From: Adiantum capillus-veneris
Taxonomy: Eukaryota > Streptophyta > Polypodiopsida > Polypodiales > Pteridaceae
Reading direction: 5' to 3'
Assembly: GCA_014529385.2 (NCBI GenBank)
Contig: CM043968.1
Span: 4,317,001 to 4,381,000, forward strand
DNA length: 64,000 nt
Shown: positions 1 to 10,412 of the stretch, one piece after another
Layout of the letters: each line of letters opens with the position of its first letter
Position numbering within the stretch: the stretch's first letter is position 1
The notes under the pieces: generated by a model
The model's database searches: none
What the model was told of the DNA's origin: nothing
The model's input: only the letters and a program-made list of their open reading frames with translations
Position numbers and translations under genes: made by a program

Positions 1-263
1 ATGAGCTTGGTTTAGGTACAATTCCCGTTCACTCGATTCAACACAAAGCCTAAGGATTTGATCCGATCCCTGTTTGTATAGCCTACCCGCCAACATTACC
101 AATGATCTGGATGCTGCAATGGTAGATGGTTGTCTTGTCACATTCAATGACCCGATAGTTAGCAAAGGAATTACATCCTCGCTCCATCTTGGAACCATTT
201 CTATGTTGAAAAGATATGCATCTGGCAAATCATCATCAACTCCTACTGGGATTTCTCCATGCA
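1..263 (-). pseudogene. Start of gypsy integrase (RNase H-integrase linker), partial
   Basis: Downstream of the RNase H frame the minus strand reads, after a stop near 264, into residues such as LAGRLYKQGSDQILRLCV. This resembles the linker and N-terminal zinc-binding region of Ty3/gypsy integrases, which carry a Y/LYK...G.D.I.RRCV-like block. The HHCC finger and catalytic core would lie left of the window. It belongs to the same element as the RT to its right. Only a short stretch is visible, so the call depends on context. Confidence 0.6.
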
Positions 264-1812
264 TCATTCTAAATAAATGGTCCGCTCTTTGGTGTGTAGT
301 TTCTTTTTTTTTACTAGTACCGTGAAGTCAAACTCAAGCAGTATGATGAACCATAGAACAATCCTTCGCGTATTGCAAGGTTTGTTTACTAAGTACAGTA
401 GTGCTTGGTGATCAACAAAGAATACAAATTTATTGGAAAGTAAGTAGTGTCTAAACTTTTTCACCGCATAGACCATACCCAATCCCTCCCTCTCAGTTGT
501 TGTGTAATTCTTCTCTGCATTGTTCAGTTGTCTACTGGAGTAACTTATTGGAAAATCCATGTTGTTCTCTCCAGGTTGTGCAAGTATGCATCCTATTGCA
601 TACGCTGATGCATCTACGTGGATGTGAAATATATTTTCCCAATCCGGAGCCTTCAAACTTGGAGCAAAAATTAACCTCTGCTTCAAAGTTTGAAAAGCTT
701 TCTCGCACTCCTCCGTCCACTCAAATTTAGTTATCAACGCGTAAAGTGGTTTTGCAATTATAGCGTATGAGTAGATAAATCTGTCATAATATCCACAATG
801 GCCAATAAATGCCTGTACCTCTTTTACCTTTACTGGTCGTGGTAGATCAACAATGACGTTGATCTTCTCCATGTCTGCCGAAATACCATTTTTGGACACT
901 ATATGTCCCAATATTTTGCCCTGTCTTACCATGAAGACACATTTCTCTGGATTCAGGCAAATCCGATACAGTCTGCATTTTTCGAACACTTTGGTCAAGT
1001 GCTCTATGTGCTCCAATCTTACAAGAGAGTGAACGTACAAGTCATCCATGTAAATTTCTAAGAAGTGTTTTAGATATTCTTTAAAAGCATGACCCATCAG
1101 CCTTTGAAATGTGGCTGGTGCATTTGCTAAGTCAAAAGCCATTACCCTTAATGCAAAAATATCCCATTCAGTTGCGAAAGCCGTTTTGTGCTGATCCTCT
1201 GGCTTTATTGCAAGTTGGTTGTAACCCAAAAAGCCATCTAAGAAACTATAAGCCTCTTTTCCTGCCACCCTTTCTATTACATGATCAGTTATGGGTAGGT
1301 GATAGTTATCCCAAATTGTAGCAGCGTTTACTTTCTTGAGATTGACGCACACTCTTAAATTTTCATTTTTCTTCGGGACCACCACAATCGGTGTGCTCAA
1401 TTTCGTAAATAAACTCTGCCTCTTTAAGTTTATCTCTCCTCCTTGATCTTTTTTTTGCAAACGTTTCATTGTAAGTATAGGGACGTTGTCTACTGGGTTT
1501 GGCGTCATTCTTAAGGGGTATTGTGTGTTGACAGATACTTGGATCCACCCCCTTAAGATCTTTGTATGACCATGCAAACACATCTCCATACTGTTTAAGA
1601 GTAGCTACCAAAAGCTTTTCCTCTTCTTCAGTAAGATCCGTGGCAATATATGCAGGTTTTGGATCTTCTCCTGGCTCCGCTAGATCTATTCGTTTGGCTT
1701 TTTCAGGACCGTTGTACGATGTACCCGGTTCCTTCAATTCCCGCATTGGTTGTTGCACTATGATTTTCCTATCTTGTATGGTATACTTCTTATAATGGGA
1801 CGGTGCATCCAT
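264..1812 (-). pseudogene. Gypsy reverse transcriptase and RNase H
   Basis: This is the polymerase block of the left-hand element. It has an RT pre-domain (DVFAWSYKDLKG), then P-I-V-V-V-P-K-K-N, a palm block with AFDLANAPATFQRLM, and the catalytic motif IYMDDLYVHS (codons about 1041-1052). RNase H follows with FHIHVDASAYAIGCILAQ and TTTEREGLGMVYAVKKFRHYLL. Two overlapping minus-strand frames (1363-1812 and 264-1589) must be joined by a frameshift near 1,440, and the RNase H frame stops at 264. The YMDD aspartates are present, but the broken frame makes an active product unlikely. It would have copied element RNA into cDNA in cytoplasmic particles. Confidence 0.9.
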
Positions 1813-2144
1813 CTTGTCAGAACTCGTGTCCTCATTTGTTTCAAAGTCAGTCGTCCATATGTCTCTAAAATTCGCTTGAGCTTATTGTACTCTATTTTCC
1901 TCTCTATTTTGGTCATTCCACACCCTGTTTTTTCCCCTTTATGTGACTTAGTCGTTTGCTTTTCGTGTCTGTTCTTCTTGTTGTTTTTCTATGGTTTAGT
2001 TTTGATAAACCGGCCAGTGACCTCGTCTTTGACACAATCATCAGCTTTGACAAGCTTTAGATATCCCGTTCTGTCATTGACAAGAGGCATCAAATTATGC
2101 TTATTCGCCCTTGATTTTCTTGTTCTTTTGGATTCATACCGCTC

Positions 2145-2843
2145 CTATCGACTAGGTTTTTGGTTAGGAAACTCGTAAAACCTGTCCTGCCTCAACCTGT
2201 ATTTCCTATTCGTCTCTGATGCACTTGATCTTTCATCATCAACCTCTATCAGTTGGATTTCATCATCCAGTGATGGAAGGTCACCGCTTAGTGAATCCGT
2301 GAATTCCTCATCTGTTCGATTCCTATCGTTCACTACAGATATCTCATCAATGATTCTTTTACACTCGATCTCACGTGGTGGTTCTTCTTGTTCCTCGCTC
2401 TTCAATCCTAACTCAAGGATGACGCTATCCATTTGCAACGTTACTAGGTCGTATCCTTCTTCGTCACAAAATTTTGTAGGTGTCTATTCGTTAACACATA
2501 CGTCCAAGGTTGATAATATTTGAGTCCACCCGAATGGCTCAAATAAATGTTCAGGGAAAGGTTCTGGGAGATAAGCCTCGTCTTCTACGGATCTTTCCAA
2601 AACGCATTCCTCTTTGATTATGTCTCCACAATCAGATGCTCCACACATCCAGACATGCGCTTTCGTTTGCATCCATGCAGGTATTTCTTTTTCATTTACA
2701 GTGGTTGAATTAAATTCTTGCACTGGTGTTTTTGCAACGTCTCTATAGTTGTGATCCTTCATGTTGATTTTCGTTATTAGCTCTTCGTGCCTTAGGTAGA
2801 TTTGGTCGTACCCCCAATCTTGTATCATTTTGAGTTGACGCAT
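2145..2843 (-). pseudogene. Protease-RT spacer of the gypsy polyprotein
   Basis: Two minus-strand open stretches (2484-2843 and 2145-2438) lie between protease and RT of the left-hand element. They encode acidic, low-complexity protein (for example EEQEEPPREIECKRIIDE) with no catalytic motif that I recognise. Position and orientation make them the poorly conserved linker between protease and RT. A stop or frameshift near 2,440-2,480 separates the pieces. I see no evidence for a separate host gene here. Confidence 0.5.
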
Positions 2844-2849
2844 AAAAGG

Positions 2850-3512
2850 TCATCCCAAAATAATGTCGAAGTTGTTCGTTTTTTCGAAATCCACCACAGC
2901 AAAGGTGTGCTCATAGTTAATTCCACACGAAGTTACAACTATTTGGTCCAGGATTCCCAATGGTCTCTCTACATACCCATCTGCAAGTTGCAGTTTCATT
3001 CTCATTTTTCTGAGAGCTGGACGACCCCATTTCTCCCAGATTTGCTTTGTAGCAATCACCATTCCCGCTCCACTGTCTAGGATATCTATCGTTTTTATAT
3101 CTTGATATTCAACAGGTAAGGTTGTATTACCCTCCTCGCCTTCACAATAATCTCTAACCTTGTTTATGGGCACTGGTTGGGCTTTTGGTTGACCTTCCCG
3201 TTTGTTTTCTTCTTCCGTATGGTTTGTTTGAAGAGGAATCTTTACTCCTTTGTGCTCCAAATGTTTCCCCATGGCTTCCCATAAGTGTGGTTTGACTCTC
3301 AAGAGTTCGGACAGCGTGATTGTGCATGTTATAGGTGTCGACAACATCTCTTGAAGACTTTTTGAGTCAACCATATGTGGAATAGTTCTCATCTGAGATG
3401 GAACTAACCTTATCTCCAATTGTGCCTCGTGTTCACCTATAAATGAAGGCAGGGTTTTCAAGGATTGGGCTTTGCTTTCCACCGAATCCTCCGTTCCCGC
3501 ATCCGCATACAA
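2850..3512 (-). pseudogene. Gypsy aspartic protease
   Basis: A minus-strand frame of 220 codons contains IDILDSGAGMVIATKQIWEK, with the retropepsin-type D-S-G-A active-site triad around 3,061-3,081. It is followed by a hydrophobic strand and the closing NNFDIILG motif typical of retroelement proteases (usually ILG.PWL). The N-terminal 120 residues are charged and likely belong to the gag-protease spacer. The active-site residues look intact, but the frame is cut off from gag and RT by stops. In a functional element this domain cleaves the polyprotein. Confidence 0.8.
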
Positions 3513-3776
3513 TGATTGTATATCGGCTAGATAAAATCCGTTATCCAGGTTAATCTCAGGAATTGGAGCAGATTGTAACGTCGCGCTTCCGTTCTTTCTG
3601 TTTCTAATGGTTTCCCATAAGTGAGGTGGCCATTATTCTTCAACTTCTGGAATTGACATTATCGTCATTGAGTTAGCGTCATCAGTCGTGTTCGACACCA
3701 CTCGATGATCCAGTGACAAAATTGTTTCAGGCCCGGGTCTGTTTACTTGTTTTGGTTCATCGATTTTTAGTTTTTC

Positions 3777-6700
3777 TCACTCTTTGTGAATCAACACTTC
3801 TTGTTCTGGGGTGCTAACCACCTTAGGTTCCATCAACGCCTGGGCTGTTTCAATGAGGTGTTTACACATTTCTAAACGCTTCGTTTCCACTTCTGGTTGA
3901 GGATAAGTTAACCATCTCTGCTCTAAGGTTTGGTTTGTTTTTAGCTTTGCTTCGTAAGCTTGTAATAGAGCATCTAACGGCTCTAGCACTTTCTCAACCA
4001 AGACTGATCCTCTCGAGGACGCTTTCCTTGGCTTGTTGTTAACCTCAACAGTTTTACTCTCTCTCTCTCTTGTTTCAGTTGCTCCTTTGTTTCATGCAAT
4101 TCGTTTTGCATGGCAATTTGGATTTTCAACCTTCTTGTTTTCATCCTGTCTCGTTTCGCCTTCCAGGATTTTCGCTAGGTTCTCACGGATAAACTCTCAT
4201 TTTCTGTGGGTATCGGCAACTCGACCTTTTTTTCCAAAGGCTCGTTTTTCCCTAAGTCCTTGGCTTGGGCTCTGGTTATCGCATTGATTTGGATCATGGG
4301 ATCGGTTTTTGATCCGCTGCTTGCACTTAGTATCACCTCCACAATATTCATAGTTACTTTTCCCTTGTTGTCCGGATTCTTTGGGCAATCTGGCAATATG
4401 TGATTCACACCACATCCATCACAAAACCCAAAAAATTTCACTCTTTCGCCTTTGAAAGGGCAGTTACGCTCCCAATGATCCGTACTTCCACAGCTATATC
4501 ACTGTCCAATTGGTGGTTGATTTTGAGGAGGTGGTCCCATAGGTTGTTCAATGAAAAACATTAACGTTCTTTCGTCTACCAAATATTGATCTCTCGAAGG
4601 TTGTGCTACATACGTTGGTGGTGCCATACCCTTGCTATTTCCCTATGGTTGATAGGCTTCGTCTGCGTACATTTGTGATTCAGGTTCTCTTGCGTAAGGC
4701 TCATTCTGTTCCTCATTATAATAAACTTGAAGTGTACTATTTGTTCCTGGTGATGCTTCACAAGGTTGAGCATACCTAATCATGGCTCTATTTTCATGTG
4801 ATAATGGAGGTTGTTGACCCAACACAGGTTGAGGTCTGTTGCTCCTGCTACCAGATTCATATTTGGTCCAACTTGATATCTTGGAGGAGGTGGTTGGGAT
4901 GGTCCTGCTGGAGGTCCATACGGTCTTTCCCTCACATAGTTTTTGTTATAAAAACACTCTTCCGTGCTAGATTTGTCCATTTTTGTTCTATGGCGCACCA
5001 TTTCAGTACTCGTCCATTCGCAACTGGTGCTTTCGACTGTTGTGTGCACCACGGCGTCGGATGATCCCCCCCGCATATGTCACACTTCCTCGTCTGAGAC
5101 TGTCTCAACACCGGATTTGATCTCATATGTTGCTGCATTCTCTTCGTTACCTCCTCTATCAATTGATCAGCTGTCGGCATCAAGGATGCCTGAGCATCTT
5201 TCTTGGCAGAGGGTTCGCTTTTAATCGATGAAGAGTCACTGGTTACTGAATCAATATCCTCTGACACTTCCCCATATGCTTTGCAGTTATCAACAAGATA
5301 TAACGCTTCCCTTGTAACCTGTTGAAATGTGCTACATGTCTTCAAGTGAAGGTCCTTTTTCAAGGTTTCATTCCTAAGTCCTTCAACGAAGAGCACAAAC
5401 AATCTCTCGTCCTGCGGTAATTCCCTCCTCGGGCATCTCTCAATGTATTGCTTGAACCTCAAGGCTGCTTCCTTCACTTTTTCATTCTCCCTTTGTTTCA
5501 AAGCGTATATCTGCGATACAGTATTATGCTTTATACCCCGTTTTGAGAATTCTTTTGCGAACTCGCGCAATACATGTTCAATATTCGGATAAGTTTCAGG
5601 TTTTAAAGGTTGAAACCATGTTAAGGCAGTCCCTTCCAAGGTCAGCCCGAATCCCTCGTATTGAGTATGGAAATCAGTGATCTGTTCTGCTCTTAAGACT
5701 TGCTTGAAGAGCGATACATGGGTATATGGATCCCCCGATCCACTATACTTCTTCGGCATGCACTTTGCTACTTGGGATGGCATGATCCGTCTATGGTCTG
5801 CGGTCAATCTCATTGCTCCCGTGTCTCGACTTAATCGTTCTCTTGCATCATGGAGGTCGTAGGTTGCTCTCGTTGGCTCCCCTACCCTAAATCTACTACT
5901 AGGAGGCAAATGTGATGGGGTGGCTGCAAATGTCGGACCTACAGCCATATGTGTAGAGATAGGAACTGCACTACCTCGATTCGTAGCCATTGACTCTCTG
6001 GAATGTAACGTTCCCATGGGTCTTGGCATCGAATAATGAGGTCGACTGAAAGAATCAGCTACATGAGTCCTTCCTCCACCTGTGGTCAACGGTTCTGGCA
6101 CTACAGCTGTAGGTGCTGGTCTTAATGGGCTTGGAGTGACATAACACTGGTGAAGTGGTCCCCCAAAGTACGTATATCCTTCCAACTCTTTTTTATCGAT
6201 TGCTGCATATCGTCTTCTATACTTGTCGTATGCGGCAATTTTCGTTTCCACTCCCTCGGTGTAGGTGAAGACATAAAGTCTTTTCCGCTCAGTCATCTCT
6301 CCGACGTAGGGTTCCTCGCATTTATAATAGAGATCTTGCTCTCCATTATTATACTTGTATAACCCCAAGTAAACATTATCCGTGTTGACTCTCAACATTT
6401 CGTTTTCTCGCCTTAATCTCGCATTAGGTAAGCTCATTGTTGGTGCCTTTTCCTCATGTTCCTCGTCTGCTTTTGTGCCCATCAATCCCCACTTGTCTAC
6501 AATGTTAGGATTCAGGACTACCAAGTACATGATACCCTCATCATCTAGGTACCTATCTCCGCTATAGCTCACATGCACTAAGTCCCTGAACTCACTTGGT
6601 CTATCTTCTATTTTCACATAGTAGCGGTCCATACCATCTTTGTATATCTTGGCACCTTGCTTGTTGCATATTGATACTTGATGAACAATAGCTTTAATGT

Positions 6701-6943
6701 GGCCGAGGGGTCTGATGATCCTGCTGCCATGTTTTCTCTTCCGTTTAGTTTTGATTGTCCCAAGTGTTCTGTAAAATACTCGGAAGATCTCTCTGAAGAA
6801 GTATCGGTGATGCCTTCTTCAAGGATCGGCTCTAACGGTCGTACTATCCCTTGGTTTACACTCTCCTTTGTTGATACAACACTTGTTTGATCCGCTAAAT
6901 TTAGGTGTCTGGTGTTGATTTGTTTTCCCGATCTCAAAAACAT
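3777..6943 (-). pseudogene. Gypsy gag with three zinc knuckles
   Basis: The gag begins near 6,943 (MFLRSGKQINTRHLNLAD; RSGK is common at the start of plant Tat/Athila gags) and continues in another frame at 6632-4932. The capsid part has the retrotransposon gag signature (ALTWFQPLKP, then ALKQRENEKVKEAALRFKQY and RCPRRELPQDERLFVLFVEG). Three knuckle-like motifs follow: CDICGGDHPTPWC near 5,050, CGSTDHWERNC near 4,470, and CDGCGVNHILPDC near 4,410. Frameshifts separate these blocks, and the tail (4441-3777) is in further frames. Gag would form the virus-like particle and bind RNA. This copy is broken. Confidence 0.8.
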
Positions 6944-7059
6944 GAAGAAAGTGGGATTTACTGACTGAATCCAAACCTCTTACCTGGAGATGGAATGATC
7001 TTCCAATTCCTGCGACTGCATGGATTGTTACTTGATCGGTCTCTGCAAATGAATACACT

Positions 7060-8500
7060 AGATGGCTATGAGATCACTGTATCATTCCAACTGTCAGCAG
7101 ATTCAACACTTTCACAATGATCTCAACACAATTTTGCTTGCAGATTATTGACTGTATGTCCAATTTGAGTTTTGACAACTCCTGATATCTTAAATAGTCT
7201 AGGTCTATGAACAGGTCAAAGAGTTAGATCTGGGCCAGAGGTACACCAATCGCGATCGTAGTTCTGGGCCCAAATTAGATGAAACTTCACCAGCTTGTTC
7301 ACTAGCCTATTTTAAGACTACCTGCCAGACACTTTTGTATTTGGACTCAAAAAAGTCAAGTTTTTACCATTTCTTGGTTGGAAGTGCCTATTTCCCAGAA
7401 TGTGTTAGTTTGATCTGATTTTAGTGCTTGATTAGGGATTTGGAAGCTATCTAGGATTGTCCTATGTATAGGCTATCCCTATGTGTGGTTCCTTCCTAGC
7501 TTTGATATGTTTTGGTCTACTGAAAGTCAATTTCTAAGCCAGTTTAGCAGTTTTTGACTCGGATCTGTATTCACATGGTTTGACAGGTATTTTGAGGTTT
7601 CTAGCTCTAGGTCCTTTAGACTTTTATGTTTGCAAACACCTGAGGATCCCACAAATTAAATCTGGTCAAAATCTGGCACTTAGGTACACCGATCGCGATC
7701 GTAGTTCTGAGCCCAAATTAGACCAAATTTGGCATGCTTGTAGACACTGATGTTTTAAGGCTATCCCTAAAGTCTTTTTGCATTTGGATCACCAAAAGCT
7801 AAGATTTTGTACGTTCTGGGTCTGTCAGGCTAGTTTTACCCAAGTGGCCTAATTTCCTTGATTTTTGATGTTTTTGGGTGTGGTTGCTTTAGACAAACTT
7901 GTTTAGAATTTTATCAGGAAGGCACATGTCAAATCTTGTACAAATCTGACACTGAGGTACACCGATCGCGATCGTAGTACCTGGGCTAAATCTGATGAAA
8001 TCTTGTCTGCTCCCTTTGACAAGTGTTTCCTAGTGTTTTGTGCTACCACTTTGTGATTTGAATCAATATCAACCCTGTTTGGTTAGATTTTCAGAATTTC
8101 AGAGTCTTATGGCTTTTTTGGCCAAAGTTATGGTTTGCTGGTTTCTCGACTCTAACTTTTGCCCCAAATCTGATTGGAATGTGATTTGCTTATCCTACTC
8201 CTAAGTACAGAACTGAAAAAACATAAGGAAATGAATCAAACAAAACAAACACGACAGATTTCGGGTGAGATTTCAGTACTCAATCGAATTAGAGAAATTG
8301 AAGAGCAAAAATGCTTTAACACTCTCACTCACAGCTCCCTAAATCTCCTAAGAGAGGATCTAGCCGGTCCATTGGCTCTAGACTCCACTAAGCTCTAAAC
8401 CCTTGTCTAGCAACCTAACTGAGGTGTAAAATGGATTTATGGATTGATCTTTTTTAAGGAATCTAACTGCGCACTCGGTCACTCATCACCTAAGGTGCAT
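7060..8500 (-). other. Untranslated leader of the left-hand gypsy element
   Basis: About 1.4 kb between the primer site and gag has no convincing open frame on either strand. It contains three copies of a GGTACACC(A/G)ATCGCGATCGTA block (listed separately) embedded in similar flanks that mention GGGCCCAAATTAGA-like and CTGGG(C)CTAAATC-like sequence. It appears to be built from diverged repeats. Long leaders are usual in Tat/Athila-type elements. Confidence 0.55.
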
Positions 8501-8868
8501 TCCACGGCAACGGCACCGATGTTTGCGGGTCGCCGCGACGGACATCCATAGCATAGCTCTCAAGCATCAACATATTTATCAATACAGGGGAAGCGAATCT
8601 GATGAGGCTTGGAAACTCATTAGGGTGTGGATCCTAATGAAGTGAACTCGAAGAGATGCAACTACTAACTCTACAAGAAAATCAAACGCATTACCGCCAA
8701 GTAATCTGCCTATGTCCTTCTACACAGCTCTACAATCATCACGCCCGTTTACCATGCAAATCATATCGGAATCGCACGAAACTTGAAGGGAAGCTACACG
8801 GAATTATCAAGAACATATCCTATCACTGTCACAGCATTCTGGAGAGGTACAAAGATCGCGATCGTTCG
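7239..8868. repeat. Dispersed repeats centred on palindrome CGATCGCGATCG
   Basis: Four copies of a block containing GATCGCGATCG occur at about 7239-7268, 7682-7712, 7954-7984 and 8844-8868 (start-to-start distances about 443, 272 and 890 bp). The first three extend on both sides: AGGTACACC upstream, and GTAGT.CTGGGC...AAAT.AGA downstream. The fourth keeps only AGGTACA-AGATCGCGATCGT and lies inside the presumed LTR. The core is self-complementary and CpG-rich in otherwise AT-rich DNA. Confidence 0.8.
8501..8518 (-). other. Primer binding site, tRNA-Asp-like
   Basis: On the minus strand, one base inside the LTR edge, lies CGGTGCCGTTGCCGTGGA. It matches at 15 of 18 positions the TGGCGCCGTTGCCGGGGA sequence complementary to the 3' end of plant tRNA-Asp, which is used by Athila/Tat elements (recalled consensus). 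The adjoining plus-strand TGTTTGCGGG at 8520 fits an LTR terminus ending in CA on the minus strand. Confidence 0.6.
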
Positions 8869-9060
8869 TCCCAAAGTCAGCAAAAACAGCGAACAGGTGA
8901 TCCTAATGGGTTGTTTCAGGGTCCCTAAAGCCCCTCGTAGGGTCAAAATTACATAAAACACACATATAGACACTCAAAACAGCGATTTAAGGCCTCAAAC
9001 TCGTAGTTGAAAACCTACACCGAATCTTGAATGATTACACTTGAATGGATGAGCAAGATA
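8520..9060 (-). repeat. Part of the 5' LTR of the left-hand gypsy element
   Basis: The sequence to the right of the primer site is presumed LTR. It starts TG on the plus strand (thus CA on the element's own strand). The second LTR is outside the window, so the outer end cannot be defined and could lie anywhere up to about 9,350. The fourth palindrome repeat is inside it. No coding potential is seen. Confidence 0.4.
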
Positions 9061-9374
9061 AAACGAACACAATGCAATAAACAAATTTGAATTTGGATTA
9101 CCGTAGCCACAATGGCGAAGATTACAAGTTTGAACAAGAAGGAGCTCTCAAACGTACGTTGTCTTCTCAGTTTTTTATCAAAAAGATCCTGTTCCCACTT
9201 ACAAAAAATGACCTTTATAGATTAGGTCTTTACAAATGGCTTGTCCGGCCATAAGCTCCTAAACTTCTAACTGGCTCTCTAATATACAATTGCTCCCATA
9301 AGAATAATCATAAATCCTTTGACAAATTCTCGACTTAAAGATGCTTCCTTACAAAAGAATTTTACAATGGTTTC
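9061..9374. other. Short spacer / 3' untranslated region
   Basis: This is AT-rich sequence between the presumed LTR and the stop codon of the minus-strand C2H2 gene. Part of it is probably that gene's 3' UTR. I see no frame or repeat of note. Confidence 0.4.
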
Positions 9375-10359
9375 TCAGAAAAATATGATCCTTCTCTGAA
9401 AACGCCTGCTTGTTGCTTCATCCGCAAAACAATCGACATCCCCATCGCTACCATAATCGGGATCATCATCCCCACTCCCATCCTGGTTAGACTCGTCATC
9501 CTCATCTCCATCGTCATCACTCCCTCCGCTACTCCCCCCGCTGCTTTTATCCTCGTCACTACGAACAATCAAGGTCCCCACTTTGATCCGGCGCTGCAAT
9601 AAAACATATTAATTTAAACTCAGACATAGCATAAACCCGGGCACTTACAAAAACATAAACCCGATTAAAACAGTAAAGTTGGCTTCTATGACCATAGAAC
9701 TTACCCTAGATTCGTAGCCTTCCTCCACGTGACTCTTGATCTCCTTTTTCATTGCCTCTTCCCTTTGATCGATCGTTTTCATGTGGTTGGCCACAAACTG
9801 CATGATAAAAGTATCTTTCTTCATGGCCGTTTGAGCCTTGCGCGGAAGAACATCCCAAGTGAGGGCTGCCCTATTCTTTGCTCTCTCCTCAAACCTCTTG
9901 CGATTTACTGCAAACTTTCGATTCACATTCTTAAAGCGTTGTTGGGCCCGTACCTGATCTCGTATACTTGACTTGGGCACGTCGTTGTTGACACTCCCTC
10001 GAGGCCGCCCTCCGAGCCTTTGAGGGATGAAGACATCCAACCCATGTACTTTCTTTAAGTGTTGAATCATCCGTGATCGCTTCTCCATGAGAGTGTTCCT
10101 CCTTGCACATGGTGGTTCAGCCCGACAAATCCTCACCAACTTACCCCCATTGATAGCCTCAACATAAGGCGTCTACATCCAATACAATACAAAAGGCAAA
10201 GCAAGTCAGTGTGACAGATAAACCCGGGCAATAAAAAATACTAGACATAGAGAGAGAGTTGCACACCATGCCGTGACAAATAAACCCCTGCAATAAGAAT
10301 ACTAGATAGAGAGAGTTGCACACCATGCCATGATAGATAAACCCGGGCAATAAGAATAC

Positions 10360-10412
<53 letters not shown>

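Larger units (their letters stand above)
1..9060 (-). mobile_element. Ty3/gypsy LTR retrotransposon (Tat/Athila-like), 3' end outside window
   Basis: Read on the minus strand the order is LTR, primer site, long leader, gag, protease, RT/RNase H, integrase start, which is the Ty3/gypsy order. The element runs off position 1, so most of integrase and the 3' LTR are missing. All coding blocks carry frameshifts or stops, so this copy is not autonomous. The tRNA-Asp-like primer site, the RSGK motif at the gag start and the long leader resemble the plant Tat/Athila branch; this placement is from recall of the family and is less certain than the Ty3/gypsy call. The outer LTR boundary is not resolved, so the right coordinate is approximate. 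Confidence 0.85.
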
